Below, piece by piece: positions 1-8,259 of a DNA stretch of 51,289 nt. The first letter of the stretch is position 1. Each line of letters starts with the position of its first letter. The position numbers and the translations under genes were made by a program. The notes beneath the pieces are model-generated. The model had not been told where the DNA came from. It saw nothing but the letters and a program-made list of their open reading frames with translations, and did no database searches. The DNA lies in assembly GCA_029212365.1 (NCBI GenBank), contig JARGOC010000025.1, positions 1 through 51,289 of the forward strand. Direction: 5' to 3'. Origin of the DNA: Roseovarius sp. (GTDB taxonomy: Bacteria; Pseudomonadota; Alphaproteobacteria; Rhodobacterales; Rhodobacteraceae).

Positions 1-673
1 GAATATCCGTGCCCGCGCCGCCATCCAGCGCATCATTGCCCACGCCGCCATAGAGGCGATCTGCATTGTCGCCCCCATTCAGCGTATCATTGCCCAGACC
101 ACCCAAAAGCGTGTCAAAACCAGCACCACCGCTTACACTATCGTCACCTGTGCCAGACGCGACTGAATCATGGCCACCCGCCAGGTTGATGGTATCATTG
201 CCCGACAAGGAAAAGAATGTGCTGGGGTCATCGATGTCATTTTGGGACAAGCTGTCGGGGACATTTAGCCCGTTATAGGCCCAGTCATACTGCGCAAAGA
301 AAGCCGCAACTGCGTCTGTGTTCCCGTTTTCTTCATCTTCGTGCATCGCTGCTTCGAATGGCGCCTGAACGATTGCACCAGTCATCGTCAGGATTGCCGC
401 ATTTGCTGACACCGTGTCTCCCGCATAGTACTCCAGTGAATGGACTGTGCCTGTCGCGGTGCTGTTCTGGTCAAGCCCGTCAAGATCGACACCAGTCACC
501 ACCAAAAGGACAGATTGCCCAGCGATATCCCCGGAAAGAACAACCTGCGTGGAGCTTTCGGAGACGACATTGGATGTCCCCAAAGCAAGATCATAGAGAA
601 ACGTGTTGATATCTTGGATCGCACCAAATCCTGCGCCAAGCGCAGCTGGCCCCCAAGTTGCGGTCATTTGCAT
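1..673 (-). CDS. RTX / hemolysin-type calcium-binding protein, N-terminal part (cut by window edge)
   Basis: The reading frame is open from an ATG at 673 to the window edge, giving the first 224 residues. Residues 1 to about 150 form a non-repetitive region with no signal peptide. From about residue 150 there are glycine- and aspartate-rich nonapeptide repeats of the form GGxGxDxx (for example GGLGNDTLNGG and GGVGNDALDGG). Such repeats bind calcium in parallel beta-roll proteins exported by type I secretion. Absence of a Sec signal fits that route, since the export signal would be at the missing C-terminus. The start is chosen for AAGGA seven bases upstream; an in-frame ATG at 667 is the alternative. 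No type I transporter genes lie in the window. The N-terminal region gives no clue to enzymatic activity, so this may be an adhesin, hydrolase or surface protein. Confidence 0.85.
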   Translation of the reverse strand, partial: MQMTATWGPAALGAGFGAIQDINTFLYDLALGTSNVVSESSTQVVLSGDIAGQSVLLVVTGVDLDGLDQNSTATGTVHSLEYYAGDTVSANAAILTMTGAIVQAPFEAAMHEDEENGNTDAVAAFFAQYDWAYNGLNVPDSLSQNDIDDPSTFFSLSGNDTINLAGGHDSVASGTGDDSVSGGAGFDTLLGGLGNDTLNGGDNADRLYGGVGNDALDGGAGTDI

Positions 674-1005
674 CGAATATTCCTTCGTTTATATTGACTG
701 TGTTGGTTCATATGTGCCCATATCATCCTATAAAGAACAATAGTTTTGCTAAGTATTCGGTGTCGGTGATAGAATTTTCAGCCCAACTTGAGCGCGGCCA
801 AAGGGCCCCTGAAATTTCGTCATTTCTGATCAAAGGGTAAGGGGTTGCAACAACCGCGCAGCACATGGACGGGCTGCATGTGGTGATTGCCCGGACGGTA
901 GTGGACCAAGGTTCGGGCATGCTCATTATCAGGGGTTTCCGCACGCAGCGTGATACGGTAAACGCTAAGGTAACACACGCCAACCCGCGCGCAGGAGCAT
1001 GAGCC
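674..1005. promoter_or_regulatory. Divergent intergenic region between the RTX gene and fsa
   Basis: These 332 bases separate two divergent genes and must carry both promoters. Short open frames here lack ribosome sites and codon bias. I see an AGGAG at 993-997 before the rightward gene, an AAGGA just upstream of the RTX start, and a small GGTTG-caa-CAACC dyad at 841-853. No regulator site is recognised. Confidence 0.4.
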
Positions 1006-1659
1006 ATGAAGTTTTTCGTAGATACCGCCGAAGTCGATCAAATTGCCGAATTGAATGATCTCGGCATGGTGGATGGGGTAACCACGAACCCATCGCTGAT
1101 CATGAAGTCTGGCCGTGACATCCTGGAAGTCACCAAAGAGATCGCCGAGATGGTCGATGGCCCCGTTTCAGCCGAGGTTGTGGCGCTGGAAGCTGATGCT
1201 ATGATCGCCGAGGGGCGCAAGCTGGCCAAGATTGCCGACAATATCGCCGTGAAAGTGCCGCTGACATGGGCCGGGCTAAAGGCCTGCAAAGTGCTGTCGG
1301 ATGAGGGCAACATGGTCAATGTCACGCTTTGCTTTTCCGCCAATCAGGCCCTGTTGGCCGCCAAAGCAGGGGCGACGTTTATCAGCCCCTTCGTTGGACG
1401 GCTGGATGACATCAACCTGGAAGGCATGGACCTGATCGCAGACATCCGCCAGATTTATGACAATTATGGGTTTGAAACCCAGATCCTTGTGGCCTCAATC
1501 CGCACTGTGAACCACGCCCACCAATCGGCCATGATCGGCGCAGATGTGATGACCGCCCCGCCAAAGGTCATCAAACAAATGGCCCAACATGTGCTCACTG
1601 ACAATGGCCTTGAGGCATTTATGGCAGACTGGGAAAAAACCGGACAGAAGATCCTGTAA
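1006..1659 (+). CDS. fsa: Fructose-6-phosphate aldolase / small transaldolase
   Basis: A 217-residue cytoplasmic TIM-barrel protein of the short transaldolase (TalC/FSA) family. Members either transfer dihydroxyacetone in the non-oxidative pentose phosphate pathway or cleave fructose-6-phosphate. The Schiff-base lysine is K83 in the IAVKVPLTW segment. The N-terminal [13 protein letters not shown], the VTTNPSLI strand and the [12 protein letters not shown] segment are family hallmarks, and the length is exactly that expected. The ATG at 1006 is preceded by AGGAG at 993-997. Sequence alone does not separate aldolase from transaldolase. DUF484 follows 61 bp downstream on the same strand, so cotranscription is possible. 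Confidence 0.92.
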   Translation: MKFFVDTAEVDQIAELNDLGMVDGVTTNPSLIMKSGRDILEVTKEIAEMVDGPVSAEVVALEADAMIAEGRKLAKIADNIAVKVPLTWAGLKACKVLSDEGNMVNVTLCFSANQALLAAKAGATFISPFVGRLDDINLEGMDLIADIRQIYDNYGFETQILVASIRTVNHAHQSAMIGADVMTAPPKVIKQMAQHVLTDNGLEAFMADWEKTGQKIL

Positions 1660-1720
1660 TTCCTTAATGATTTTTGCAGGCGCCATGCTATAAGAGCGCC
1701 AATAAAAGACCGAGGCACAA

Positions 1721-2428
1721 ATGAGCAGCAAGCCCCAAATGGATGATGGGTTGCGTGAGCGTATCATCTCGCAACCCGATGTTATCCTTGAAGATCAAGA
1801 CCTTATGCGCGCCCTCATCTCCGCAAATGAGCGCGCGATGGGGGGCAATATTGTGGATTTACGCGGCATTGCGATGGACCGGTTGGAAACCCGACTTGAT
1901 CGTCTGGAAGACACGCATCGCAGCGTCATTGCCGCCGCTTATGAAAATCTGGCGGGCACCAACCAGGTGCATCGTGCGATTTTGCGGATGCTGGACCCGG
2001 TGGAATTTGAAAAATTCCTGAAGGATCTGGGCACCGATGTGGCGGCTATCCTGCGGGTGGATACGGTCAAGCTGGTGCTGGAAACGGTGCAGGATGGCGG
2101 TGATCCGGCGGTCAAGCGGCTGGGCGATGTCTTATCTTTGGCCGAGCCGGGATTTATCCAAAACTACCTCAGCGATGGACGCGGAAATTCTGCACGACAA
2201 GTGACATTGCGCCAGATTCACGAAGGTGACATGCGCATTTATGGTCGCGAAGCCGAGTTCGTCCGCTCGGAGGCGTGTTTGCTGCTGGATTTCGGTGAGG
2301 GACGCCTGCCCGGTATGCTGGTCATGGGCGCCGAAGACCCACACCAATTCACCCCGCAACAAGGCACTGATTTGCTGGCGTTTTTTGCGGGCGTGTTTGA
2401 ACGGGCCATGCGGCGCTGGTTGGCATGA
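1721..2428 (+). CDS. DUF484 family protein
   Basis: A 235-residue soluble protein of the DUF484 family, which has a GAF-like C-terminal fold and no established activity. The N-terminus (PDVILEDQDLMRALISAN) and a long predicted helix rich in Arg and Glu (about residues 45-75) are typical, and the C-terminal half ends in LLAFFAGVFERAMRRWL. A GAGG precedes the ATG. The stop overlaps the start of xerC by four bases (ATGA), indicating translational coupling. DUF484 genes lie directly before xerC in many proteobacteria, so a link to chromosome dimer resolution is plausible but unproven. Confidence 0.88.
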   Translation: MSSKPQMDDGLRERIISQPDVILEDQDLMRALISANERAMGGNIVDLRGIAMDRLETRLDRLEDTHRSVIAAAYENLAGTNQVHRAILRMLDPVEFEKFLKDLGTDVAAILRVDTVKLVLETVQDGGDPAVKRLGDVLSLAEPGFIQNYLSDGRGNSARQVTLRQIHEGDMRIYGREAEFVRSEACLLLDFGEGRLPGMLVMGAEDPHQFTPQQGTDLLAFFAGVFERAMRRWLA

Positions 2429-3339
2429 TTTCCCCCGCCGCCCGCGATGCATTGCAGGGCTGGCTGGACGCTCAAAAGGCCCTGAAGGGCGCATCCGACA
2501 ATACAATTAGCGCCTATGCGCGTGATGTGGCCGGGTTTCTGGCCTTTATGAGCGAGCATAAGGGGGAAGCCCAGGGGTTGGCTCCTTTGGCGCAAATATC
2601 TGTGGGCGATATGCGCTCGTGGATGGCCTTTACCCGTGGGCAAGATGTGGGATCACGCTCACTTGCGCGCAAATTGTCGGCCGTCAAAAGTTTTTATCGC
2701 TGGCTGTCTGAACGTGAAGGGTTTGAACCCACGGCCGTTTTATCCACACGCTCTCCCAAGTTTCAACGCAAGCTGCCCCGCCCATTGGCCGAAGACGCCG
2801 CACGCGAGATGATTGACACAGTTGAAATGCAATCCTCCACGCCTTGGGTGGCTGCGCGTGATCAGGCCGTGGTGACGTTGTTATATGGCTGTGGGTTGCG
2901 GATTTCAGAAGCTCTCGGATTAACAGGGCGTGACCTGCCGATTGGCGATGCGTTACGCATTCTGGGCAAGGGCAATAAGGAACGTATGGTTCCTGTTATC
3001 CCCGCTGCGCGTGACGCCGTTGACGCCTATTTGCGTATCTGCCCCTATGATATGACACCAGACGCCCCGGTGTTCCTTGGCATGCGCGGTGGCAGGCTGA
3101 ACCCGCGGATTGTGCAAAAAGTGGTTGAAAAAACCCGTATGCAGCTGGGGTTGCCCTCGTCTGCCACGCCCCATGCAATGCGCCACAGCTTTGCCACGCA
3201 TCTGCTGAATGCAGGCGGTGATCTGCGCGCGATACAAGAGTTGCTGGGTCATGCGTCCCTGTCCACCACTCAGGCCTATACGGCTGTTGATTCCGCGCGC
3301 CTCTGGGAGGTCTACCAACGTGCCCATCCCAAAGCCTGA
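2425..3339 (+). CDS. xerC: Site-specific tyrosine recombinase XerC
   Basis: A 304-residue tyrosine recombinase that, with XerD, resolves chromosome dimers at dif near the end of replication. Residues 1-100 form the core-binding SAM-like domain and 115-304 the catalytic domain. The active-site set is complete: R159 (CGLRISEAL), K182 in the beta-hairpin LGKGNKER, H250 and R253 (HAMRHSFATHLL), H276 (LLGHASLSTTQ) and nucleophile Y285 (TTQAYT). The start overlaps the DUF484 stop. A single XerC/XerD-type protein of this size with housekeeping neighbours argues for XerC rather than a phage integrase. No dif-like site was identified. Confidence 0.93.
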   Translation: MISPAARDALQGWLDAQKALKGASDNTISAYARDVAGFLAFMSEHKGEAQGLAPLAQISVGDMRSWMAFTRGQDVGSRSLARKLSAVKSFYRWLSEREGFEPTAVLSTRSPKFQRKLPRPLAEDAAREMIDTVEMQSSTPWVAARDQAVVTLLYGCGLRISEALGLTGRDLPIGDALRILGKGNKERMVPVIPAARDAVDAYLRICPYDMTPDAPVFLGMRGGRLNPRIVQKVVEKTRMQLGLPSSATPHAMRHSFATHLLNAGGDLRAIQELLGHASLSTTQAYTAVDSARLWEVYQRAHPKA

Positions 3340-3375
3340 TTGCACCCCTGCCCGATTTGCGGCAATACCGCGCTC

Positions 3376-4080
3376 ATGAGCAATTCTCTTAAAGCGTTGA
3401 GCGTTCATCTTTTCACCGCCACTGGTGCTGTCTTTGCAATGCTGGCCATGCTGGCCGCTGTAGATAGCAAGTGGAGCCTGATGTTTTTGTGGCTTGTGGT
3501 CGCCTTCGTGGTGGACGGAATTGACGGGCCATTGGCGCGCAAATACGACGTTCAGAAACACGCGGCGCAGTTTGATGGCGTTATCCTGGATATGATCATC
3601 GACTATCTGACCTACATTTTCATTCCTGCCTTTGCCCTGTTCAAATCAGGGCTTTTGCCGGGGTGGACAGGCTGGGTGGCGATCATTGTCATCACCTTTG
3701 CCAGCGTGTTGTATATGGTGAACACTGGCATGAAAACAAAGGATAAATCCTTTATGGGATTTCCCGGATGTTGGAACATGGTGGTGATTTTCTTATTCGC
3801 CATTGAGCCAAATTTTTGGATCAGTTTTGCGCTGGTGACCTTGTTGGCGGTCGCAATGTTTCTGCCATTGAAATTCATCCATCCGGTGCGCACCCTGCGC
3901 TGGCGTGTGGTGTCTTTGCCAATGGCGCTGGCCTGGACATTCTTTGCGGGTTGGGCGGCCTGGGTGGATTTTCATCCTGAAAGTTGGGCAGATTGGGGAT
4001 TGATCATCACCACCGGATATCTGTTGGTGGCCGGGATTGCGCAGCAACTGGTCCCTGAACGGCGCACGGGCGACGTTTGA
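3376..4080 (+). CDS. pcs: Phosphatidylcholine synthase (CDP-diacylglycerol-choline phosphatidyltransferase)
   Basis: A 234-residue inner-membrane enzyme that condenses CDP-diacylglycerol with choline to make phosphatidylcholine in one step. The CDP-alcohol phosphotransferase signature is intact: D47-G48, D50-G51, A54-R55, G68, D72 and D76, in the spacing of Pcs enzymes (DGIDGPLARKYDV, then DGVILDMIIDY). About eight hydrophobic segments follow, including FIPAFALF after the motif. The start at ATG 3376 is preferred: an upstream in-frame TTG at 3340 would add 12 non-conserved residues. The stop codon TGA abuts the stop of the convergent ogt gene, so together they read TGATCA with no spacer. Pcs suggests a host with access to external choline. 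Confidence 0.9.
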   Translation: MSNSLKALSVHLFTATGAVFAMLAMLAAVDSKWSLMFLWLVVAFVVDGIDGPLARKYDVQKHAAQFDGVILDMIIDYLTYIFIPAFALFKSGLLPGWTGWVAIIVITFASVLYMVNTGMKTKDKSFMGFPGCWNMVVIFLFAIEPNFWISFALVTLLAVAMFLPLKFIHPVRTLRWRVVSLPMALAWTFFAGWAAWVDFHPESWADWGLIITTGYLLVAGIAQQLVPERRTGDV

Positions 4081-4542
4081 TCAGATCAACAAACCGCCGG
4101 CGCCCTCATGTTTCAAAAGCCACACTTTTGTTTCCACCCCGCCGTCACCGGAATAGCCCCCCAGGCTATGCGCACCCAGCACCCTGTGACACGGAATAAT
4201 CACCGGGATAGGATTGCCACCACACGCCCCGCCAATGGCCTGGGCTGGCACATTCAGATCATGCGCCAGATCACCATAGGTGCGGGTTTCTCCAAATGGG
4301 ATGGCCAACATGGCGGTGCAGACAGCTTGCTGGAAGGGCGACGCCTCAACATGCAGGGGCAAGTCAAATTCGCGCAAATCACCTGCGAAATAGGCCGCCA
4401 GCTGATCCAGAGCCGCTGCAATCTCAGGCGTGGGAGGACCGGCAGAAAAATCACCCCAGCGCAGGCGTTCAATCCGGCCTGTTTCACTGATCACACTCAG
4501 GGGGCCAAGGGGGGTATCAAGGCATCCGCTGGCCATTGTCAT
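4081..4542 (-). CDS. ogt: Methylated-DNA-[protein]-cysteine S-methyltransferase
   Basis: A 153-residue suicide DNA-repair protein that moves methyl groups from O6-methylguanine in DNA to its own cysteine. The acceptor is C118 in IPCHRVLG. The helix-turn-helix region (QAIGGACGGNPIP) and the asparagine-hinge region precede it, with a small change in that the usual AANG is GACGG. The N-terminal domain is short, as in Ogt. The start overlaps the end of the OmpA-family gene by four bases, making it the last gene of a five-gene leftward run. Confidence 0.92.
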   Translation of the reverse strand: MTMASGCLDTPLGPLSVISETGRIERLRWGDFSAGPPTPEIAAALDQLAAYFAGDLREFDLPLHVEASPFQQAVCTAMLAIPFGETRTYGDLAHDLNVPAQAIGGACGGNPIPVIIPCHRVLGAHSLGGYSGDGGVETKVWLLKHEGAGGLLI

Positions 4543-5474
4543 TCACTGTTCAATAGCACGGCTTCGACGCGGCGATTGGCCTCACGGCCGGGTTGATCGA
4601 GATTGGGTGCGATGGGCGAAAGATATCCCATCCCTTCGGCATCCAGCTGCGCGCGCGGCACGCCGTGGGTGCTGACCAGCCGCTCTAACACGGATTGCGC
4701 GCGCCGTTTGGACAGCGCGATATTTGGACTAAGACCACCCACCGCATCGGTGTGCCCCACCAAGGCCACGCGCAAGCCACCGTCGGATTTCAGGAATGCC
4801 GCCAAGGCGGTCAGCGATGCAAACGGGCCTTCACCCAGCTCGGATGACCCGCTGCCAAAGTTGAGATCCGACAAGATCACATGGCCCTGTGACATCAACG
4901 CCTGTGCCACGGGTTGATCTGATCCCGGACGCGGCAATTGCGCCTTGGCATCGGTGGCGACGCTGAGGCCATTGCCGCCTTTGGGCGCCACATGGATCAC
5001 CTGGATGTAGCCGGTGACACCTGAGCGGCTGACCAGCAGACTCACATAGCCTGAGGCATCCGCCGTGGTGCTCTGACGCAGTGACATGAAGCGGTAATCA
5101 AACAGATCCACAAACATATCCGGCGAAGGCATGACCTTTGTGTTGAACCGAAAGTCAAACCCGCCACATTCGCGCCCGCTGCAATCCAGCAGCACCTCAT
5201 ATCCCGAGGCGATCAATTGATCGCGCAGGGGCGACAGGATTTGCAAGGTGGTGATAGATTGCGCCTCAAGCCGCCAGGCCTGTTGCACAACACGGCCTTC
5301 GACCTCAAGTGCGGGCAAAGATCCCTCTGAAAAAGGCCCGACCGGCAACAGATAGCTGCCGGACCCTTCTGAAATCTCGCGGCTGAGAGTGGCATTGCTG
5401 GGCAAAGACAGGTCCAGCGCATAGCCCATTGCGGGCCACAGACAAATCACCAAGAGAGCCAGCCGGTGCCACAT
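4539..5474 (-). CDS. OmpA-family outer-membrane / peptidoglycan-associated protein
   Basis: A 311-residue envelope protein. Residues 1-19 are a Sec signal peptide (ending MGYA). The middle (20-190) is non-repetitive and includes a CSGRECGGFDF pair of cysteines. The C-terminal ~110 residues are an OmpA/MotB peptidoglycan-binding domain with LVGHTDAVGG, the NIALSKRRAQSV helix and the GREANRRVEAVLL end. It probably anchors to peptidoglycan through the diaminopimelate-binding Asp and Arg of this domain. There is no lipobox and no clear N-terminal beta-barrel, so it is probably a periplasmic tether. It starts three bases after the preceding AhpD-like gene ends and overlaps ogt by four. Confidence 0.85.
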   Translation of the reverse strand: MWHRLALLVICLWPAMGYALDLSLPSNATLSREISEGSGSYLLPVGPFSEGSLPALEVEGRVVQQAWRLEAQSITTLQILSPLRDQLIASGYEVLLDCSGRECGGFDFRFNTKVMPSPDMFVDLFDYRFMSLRQSTTADASGYVSLLVSRSGVTGYIQVIHVAPKGGNGLSVATDAKAQLPRPGSDQPVAQALMSQGHVILSDLNFGSGSSELGEGPFASLTALAAFLKSDGGLRVALVGHTDAVGGLSPNIALSKRRAQSVLERLVSTHGVPRAQLDAEGMGYLSPIAPNLDQPGREANRRVEAVLLNSE

Positions 5475-5477
5475 GGA

Positions 5478-6050
5478 TCAGCGTGCCTGTGCGTGGTATT
5501 CGGGGTTGGGTTGCATCCCTGTGGCCGAGGCAATGCGGTTGGTCATGCTAAAGAACCCCGCGACGCTGGCAATGTCCCAGATATCGGCATCGGTGAAGCC
5601 CACAACACGAAGAGCAGCCCGGTCGGCTTCTTGCACAGCAGAGCTTTCCTTGGTGACTTTCTCGGCAAATTCCAACATGGCGCGTTGGCGGGCGTCCAGA
5701 TCAGCCATGCGGTAGTTCATCACCATCGCCTCACCCAGTTCCGGCTTGCCTGAGAGTTGACGTACTGCAGCGCCATGGGCCACCTGACAATACCAGCAGC
5801 GATTGATGGAGCTGACAACCACCGCGATCATCTCACGCTCCAGCTTGCTGAGGCCGCTATCAGCCAACATCAGGTCATTGTAGATACCGGTAAAGGCGTT
5901 CAGTTTTTCAACATTGAACGCATAGGCTTGTAATACATTGGGAATAAAGCCCAGCTTTTCGGTGCAAATATCAAAGTATTTTTGCGTGGCCTCGGGCAAG
6001 GGATCGACCATCGGCAGATCGAGGGCGGTGGTGGCGTTTGATTGGCTCAT
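5478..6050 (-). CDS. AhpD-like peroxidase-related protein (carboxymuconolactone decarboxylase fold)
   Basis: A 190-residue soluble alpha-helical protein of the AhpD/CMD superfamily, in the subgroup annotated as 'uncharacterized peroxidase-related enzyme'. The redox pair is C85 and C88 with H92, in RCWYCQVAHGAAV. AhpD-type proteins use this CxxC and histidine to reduce peroxides or recycle peroxiredoxins; the substrate here is unknown. The start ATG at 6050 overlaps the stop of the GNAT gene by four bases, which fits the coupling pattern of the whole run; a longer frame reaching back to 6188 would lie inside the GNAT gene. Confidence 0.85.
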   Translation of the reverse strand: MSQSNATTALDLPMVDPLPEATQKYFDICTEKLGFIPNVLQAYAFNVEKLNAFTGIYNDLMLADSGLSKLEREMIAVVVSSINRCWYCQVAHGAAVRQLSGKPELGEAMVMNYRMADLDARQRAMLEFAEKVTKESSAVQEADRAALRVVGFTDADIWDIASVAGFFSMTNRIASATGMQPNPEYHAQAR

Positions 6051-6787
6051 GACATTGCGTCCTTCTTGATGCGGTAATAATATGTTCCCACAAGCGCCAT
6101 GCCGAGGGAAGAGTAGAGCGCGTTCGCATTTGTATTGGCTTGCGTGCAAACGGCTGAAATTCGGTTGGCGCCATTGTCTGCCGCCCAATGGGCCGCTTGG
6201 CGCATCATTTGGCGGCCCAGACCAGCGCGGCGATGGTTTGGGTGGATTTCCAGCGCGTGCACCATGGCAATGCCACGGTGGATACCCACATAGGCCGCAC
6301 CCGCAGGGCGATCACTGTCACGGCCAAAAAGTGCCGTTTTGGGGCAAGTGGCACGCTCCATCACGGCGACCCGTTCAGGGCCGATACCCCCCATTTTCCA
6401 AAGATCGCGCATCACGGCGAGCGGCTCCCAGATGCAAAAGGCAGTCACCTTGGCCAGTGGCTCAGCGGTGAGGGTGGCAACGTCGCCGACATAGAGATTG
6501 ACGGCATCTATGACCTCATAGCCTTGTGTCTCAAGCAAGGTATCAAGGGCGGTATCCCCGTTACGGACCATGAACAGTGGGGGTTGGCCCATGTCCGCCA
6601 TGGCGCGTTCGGCGGCGGGCAGCTCTTCAGCCGTGACCGGCTGTCTCGCGGTGGTGGTCGTGGCGGCGGATACACGTTTGCCACCCCTCGCCCCATCGCG
6701 CAGGGTGAAGGGGCCATGTTTGTGGGTACTGGCAGGGGGCCAGGTGGTCTCAATAACATCATAGAGGGTCTGGACTGATGGCATCAT
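6047..6787 (-). CDS. GNAT family N-acetyltransferase
   Basis: A 246-residue two-part protein. The C-terminal ~100 residues are a GNAT domain with the acetyl-CoA pyrophosphate loop (HPNHRRAGLGRQMM), a following helix and the ANTNANALYSSLGM strand-turn common in these enzymes. The N-terminal ~120 residues resemble a degenerate second acyltransferase-like domain (the DNLYVGD region), as in many fused GNATs. It would transfer an acetyl group from acetyl-CoA to an amine, but the acceptor cannot be inferred. It overlaps the genes on both sides by four bases. Confidence 0.82.
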   Translation of the reverse strand: MMPSVQTLYDVIETTWPPASTHKHGPFTLRDGARGGKRVSAATTTTARQPVTAEELPAAERAMADMGQPPLFMVRNGDTALDTLLETQGYEVIDAVNLYVGDVATLTAEPLAKVTAFCIWEPLAVMRDLWKMGGIGPERVAVMERATCPKTALFGRDSDRPAGAAYVGIHRGIAMVHALEIHPNHRRAGLGRQMMRQAAHWAADNGANRISAVCTQANTNANALYSSLGMALVGTYYYRIKKDAMS

Positions 6788-7506
6788 GTTGGGAACTCCG
6801 CGTTCAATTCGGCCATGGCGGCCGTCACCTGTGCCGCGTCATTGCCCCGAATTACGATATGTGCGCCAAACACGCCATCTTGTTGAAACGGGTAAGAGCC
6901 GATGGAGAGGTTTGAATAGCGCTTGGCCAACGCCCCCAGAGGCCCGGCGATATCGCCCTCGCCCCGGTAAATACGTTGCGATTGCGATATGATCGGCGCA
7001 CCGCCTGTGAGTGTGGGCAAAACGCTGGCCAACATCGCCTGAAAGATCGTTGGCACCCCTGCCATCACATGCACATTTTCCAGGGTAAATCCGGGGGCGG
7101 CGCTGATCGGGTTATCAATCAACGTGGCGCCATCGGGGATACGGGCCATGCGCAGGCGCGCCTCGTTCAGTTGCTGACCTGAATTTTCATAATGAGCGGC
7201 CAGAATGGCACGGGCATCATCCCGCACGCCAATGGGGCGATCAAACGCCTGTGCCACATTGTCAGCGGTGATGTCATCATGGGTCGGGCCGATACCGCCC
7301 GAGGTGAACACCGTGTCATATGCCGCGCTCAACGCCTGCACAGCCGCAACAATGGCACCCGGGTCATCCGAGATCACGCGCACTTCGCACAGATCAATGC
7401 CAACAGCGCTCAATTCCCCTGCGAGGTGGTACATGTTGGCATCTCGCGTGCGGCCCGAAAGGATCTCATCGCCGATGACCAGCATGGCGGCTGTTGGGTT
7501 GGACAT
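6784..7506 (-). CDS. Competence/damage-inducible protein A N-terminal domain (MoCF-biosynthesis fold)
   Basis: A 240-residue protein containing only the N-terminal molybdopterin-binding-like domain of CinA. Its markers are IGDEILSGRTRDANM at the start and the phosphate-binding TSGGIGPTHDDIT segment near residue 90. The C-terminal PncC (nicotinamide-nucleotide amidase) domain of full CinA is missing. Stand-alone versions are common in alphaproteobacteria, so this is a family form rather than a truncation. Family members act on ADP-ribose-type or molybdopterin-type substrates; the real one here is unknown. It is the first gene of the five-gene leftward run. Confidence 0.88.
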   Translation of the reverse strand: MSNPTAAMLVIGDEILSGRTRDANMYHLAGELSAVGIDLCEVRVISDDPGAIVAAVQALSAAYDTVFTSGGIGPTHDDITADNVAQAFDRPIGVRDDARAILAAHYENSGQQLNEARLRMARIPDGATLIDNPISAAPGFTLENVHVMAGVPTIFQAMLASVLPTLTGGAPIISQSQRIYRGEGDIAGPLGALAKRYSNLSIGSYPFQQDGVFGAHIVIRGNDAAQVTAAMAELNAEFPT

Positions 7507-7554
7507 GAGGTGCTATCCTTGAATGCGGTTGTGCTCCGGTATAGGCAAGCTGGC

Positions 7555-8259
7555 ATGCGCTTTCAAACCCCTCTTGAACCTGCCCGCCTTATCCGGCGTT
7601 ATAAACGCTTTTTGGCCGATGTCCGGCTAGAGGCTGATGGCCGCGACGTGGTTGCGCATTGCGCCAACCCCGGATCAATGATGGGGCTGGCAGAGCCCGG
7701 TATGCGGATTTGGGTGGAACCCAATGATGACCCGAAGAAAAAGCTCAGATATGGCTGGCGGCTGGTCGATCATGAGAATGGCCATTTCACCGGTGTTGAT
7801 ACATCCGTGCCCAACCGGGCGCTGAAGAAGGTGATCACAGCGCAAGGCATCCCTGAACTGGCAACCTATGAAACCGTGCGGCCTGAGCAGAAATACGGCG
7901 AAAACAGCCGGATTGATTTCTTGTTGCAACACCCCGGCCTGCCGGATGCCTATGTCGAGGTGAAATCCGTCACCCTGTCACGTCAGGCAGACTTGGCCGA
8001 GTTCCCTGACAGCGTGACGGCACGCGGGGCAAAGCACCTTGGCGCGCTGGCACAAATGGCCCAAGAGGGCCACCGTGCTGTACTGTTTTATCTGGTGCAG
8101 CGCACCGATTGCACCCGTGTCAGCGTGGCCGCCGACATTGATCCAAACTACGCCCAATCCTATGCAAAAGCCCGCGCCGCCGGGGTTGAGGTGCTGGCCT
8201 ATGGCACCACCATCACCCCCGACGGAATAGAAATCGCAACCCGCCTAGACGTGGTTTAA
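7555..8259 (+). CDS. sfsA: SfsA family DNA/RNA-binding nuclease
   Basis: A 234-residue protein of the SfsA family, first described as a sugar-fermentation stimulator and now seen as a nucleic-acid-binding nuclease-fold protein. Family segments present are VVAHCANPGSMMGL, DTSVPNRAL, the nuclease core RIDFLL followed by YVEVKSVTL, and the FPDSVTARGAKHL block. D and ExK in the core are the expected metal-site residues. The ATG at 7555 is chosen because homologues begin at MRFQTPL; an open frame extending back to 7192 lies inside the divergent CinA-like gene. A promoter must lie in the 48 bp between the divergent starts. Confidence 0.9.
   Translation: MRFQTPLEPARLIRRYKRFLADVRLEADGRDVVAHCANPGSMMGLAEPGMRIWVEPNDDPKKKLRYGWRLVDHENGHFTGVDTSVPNRALKKVITAQGIPELATYETVRPEQKYGENSRIDFLLQHPGLPDAYVEVKSVTLSRQADLAEFPDSVTARGAKHLGALAQMAQEGHRAVLFYLVQRTDCTRVSVAADIDPNYAQSYAKARAAGVEVLAYGTTITPDGIEIATRLDVV

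Noticed and set aside
2425..3339. Tyrosine recombinase as a mobile-element integrase
   Set aside because: It is coupled to DUF484 in a housekeeping setting, has XerC length and motifs, and no att repeats or mobile genes surround it.
7192..7554. N-terminal extension of sfsA (121 residues)
   Set aside because: It is antisense to the CinA-like gene and has no family match; SfsA begins at 7555.
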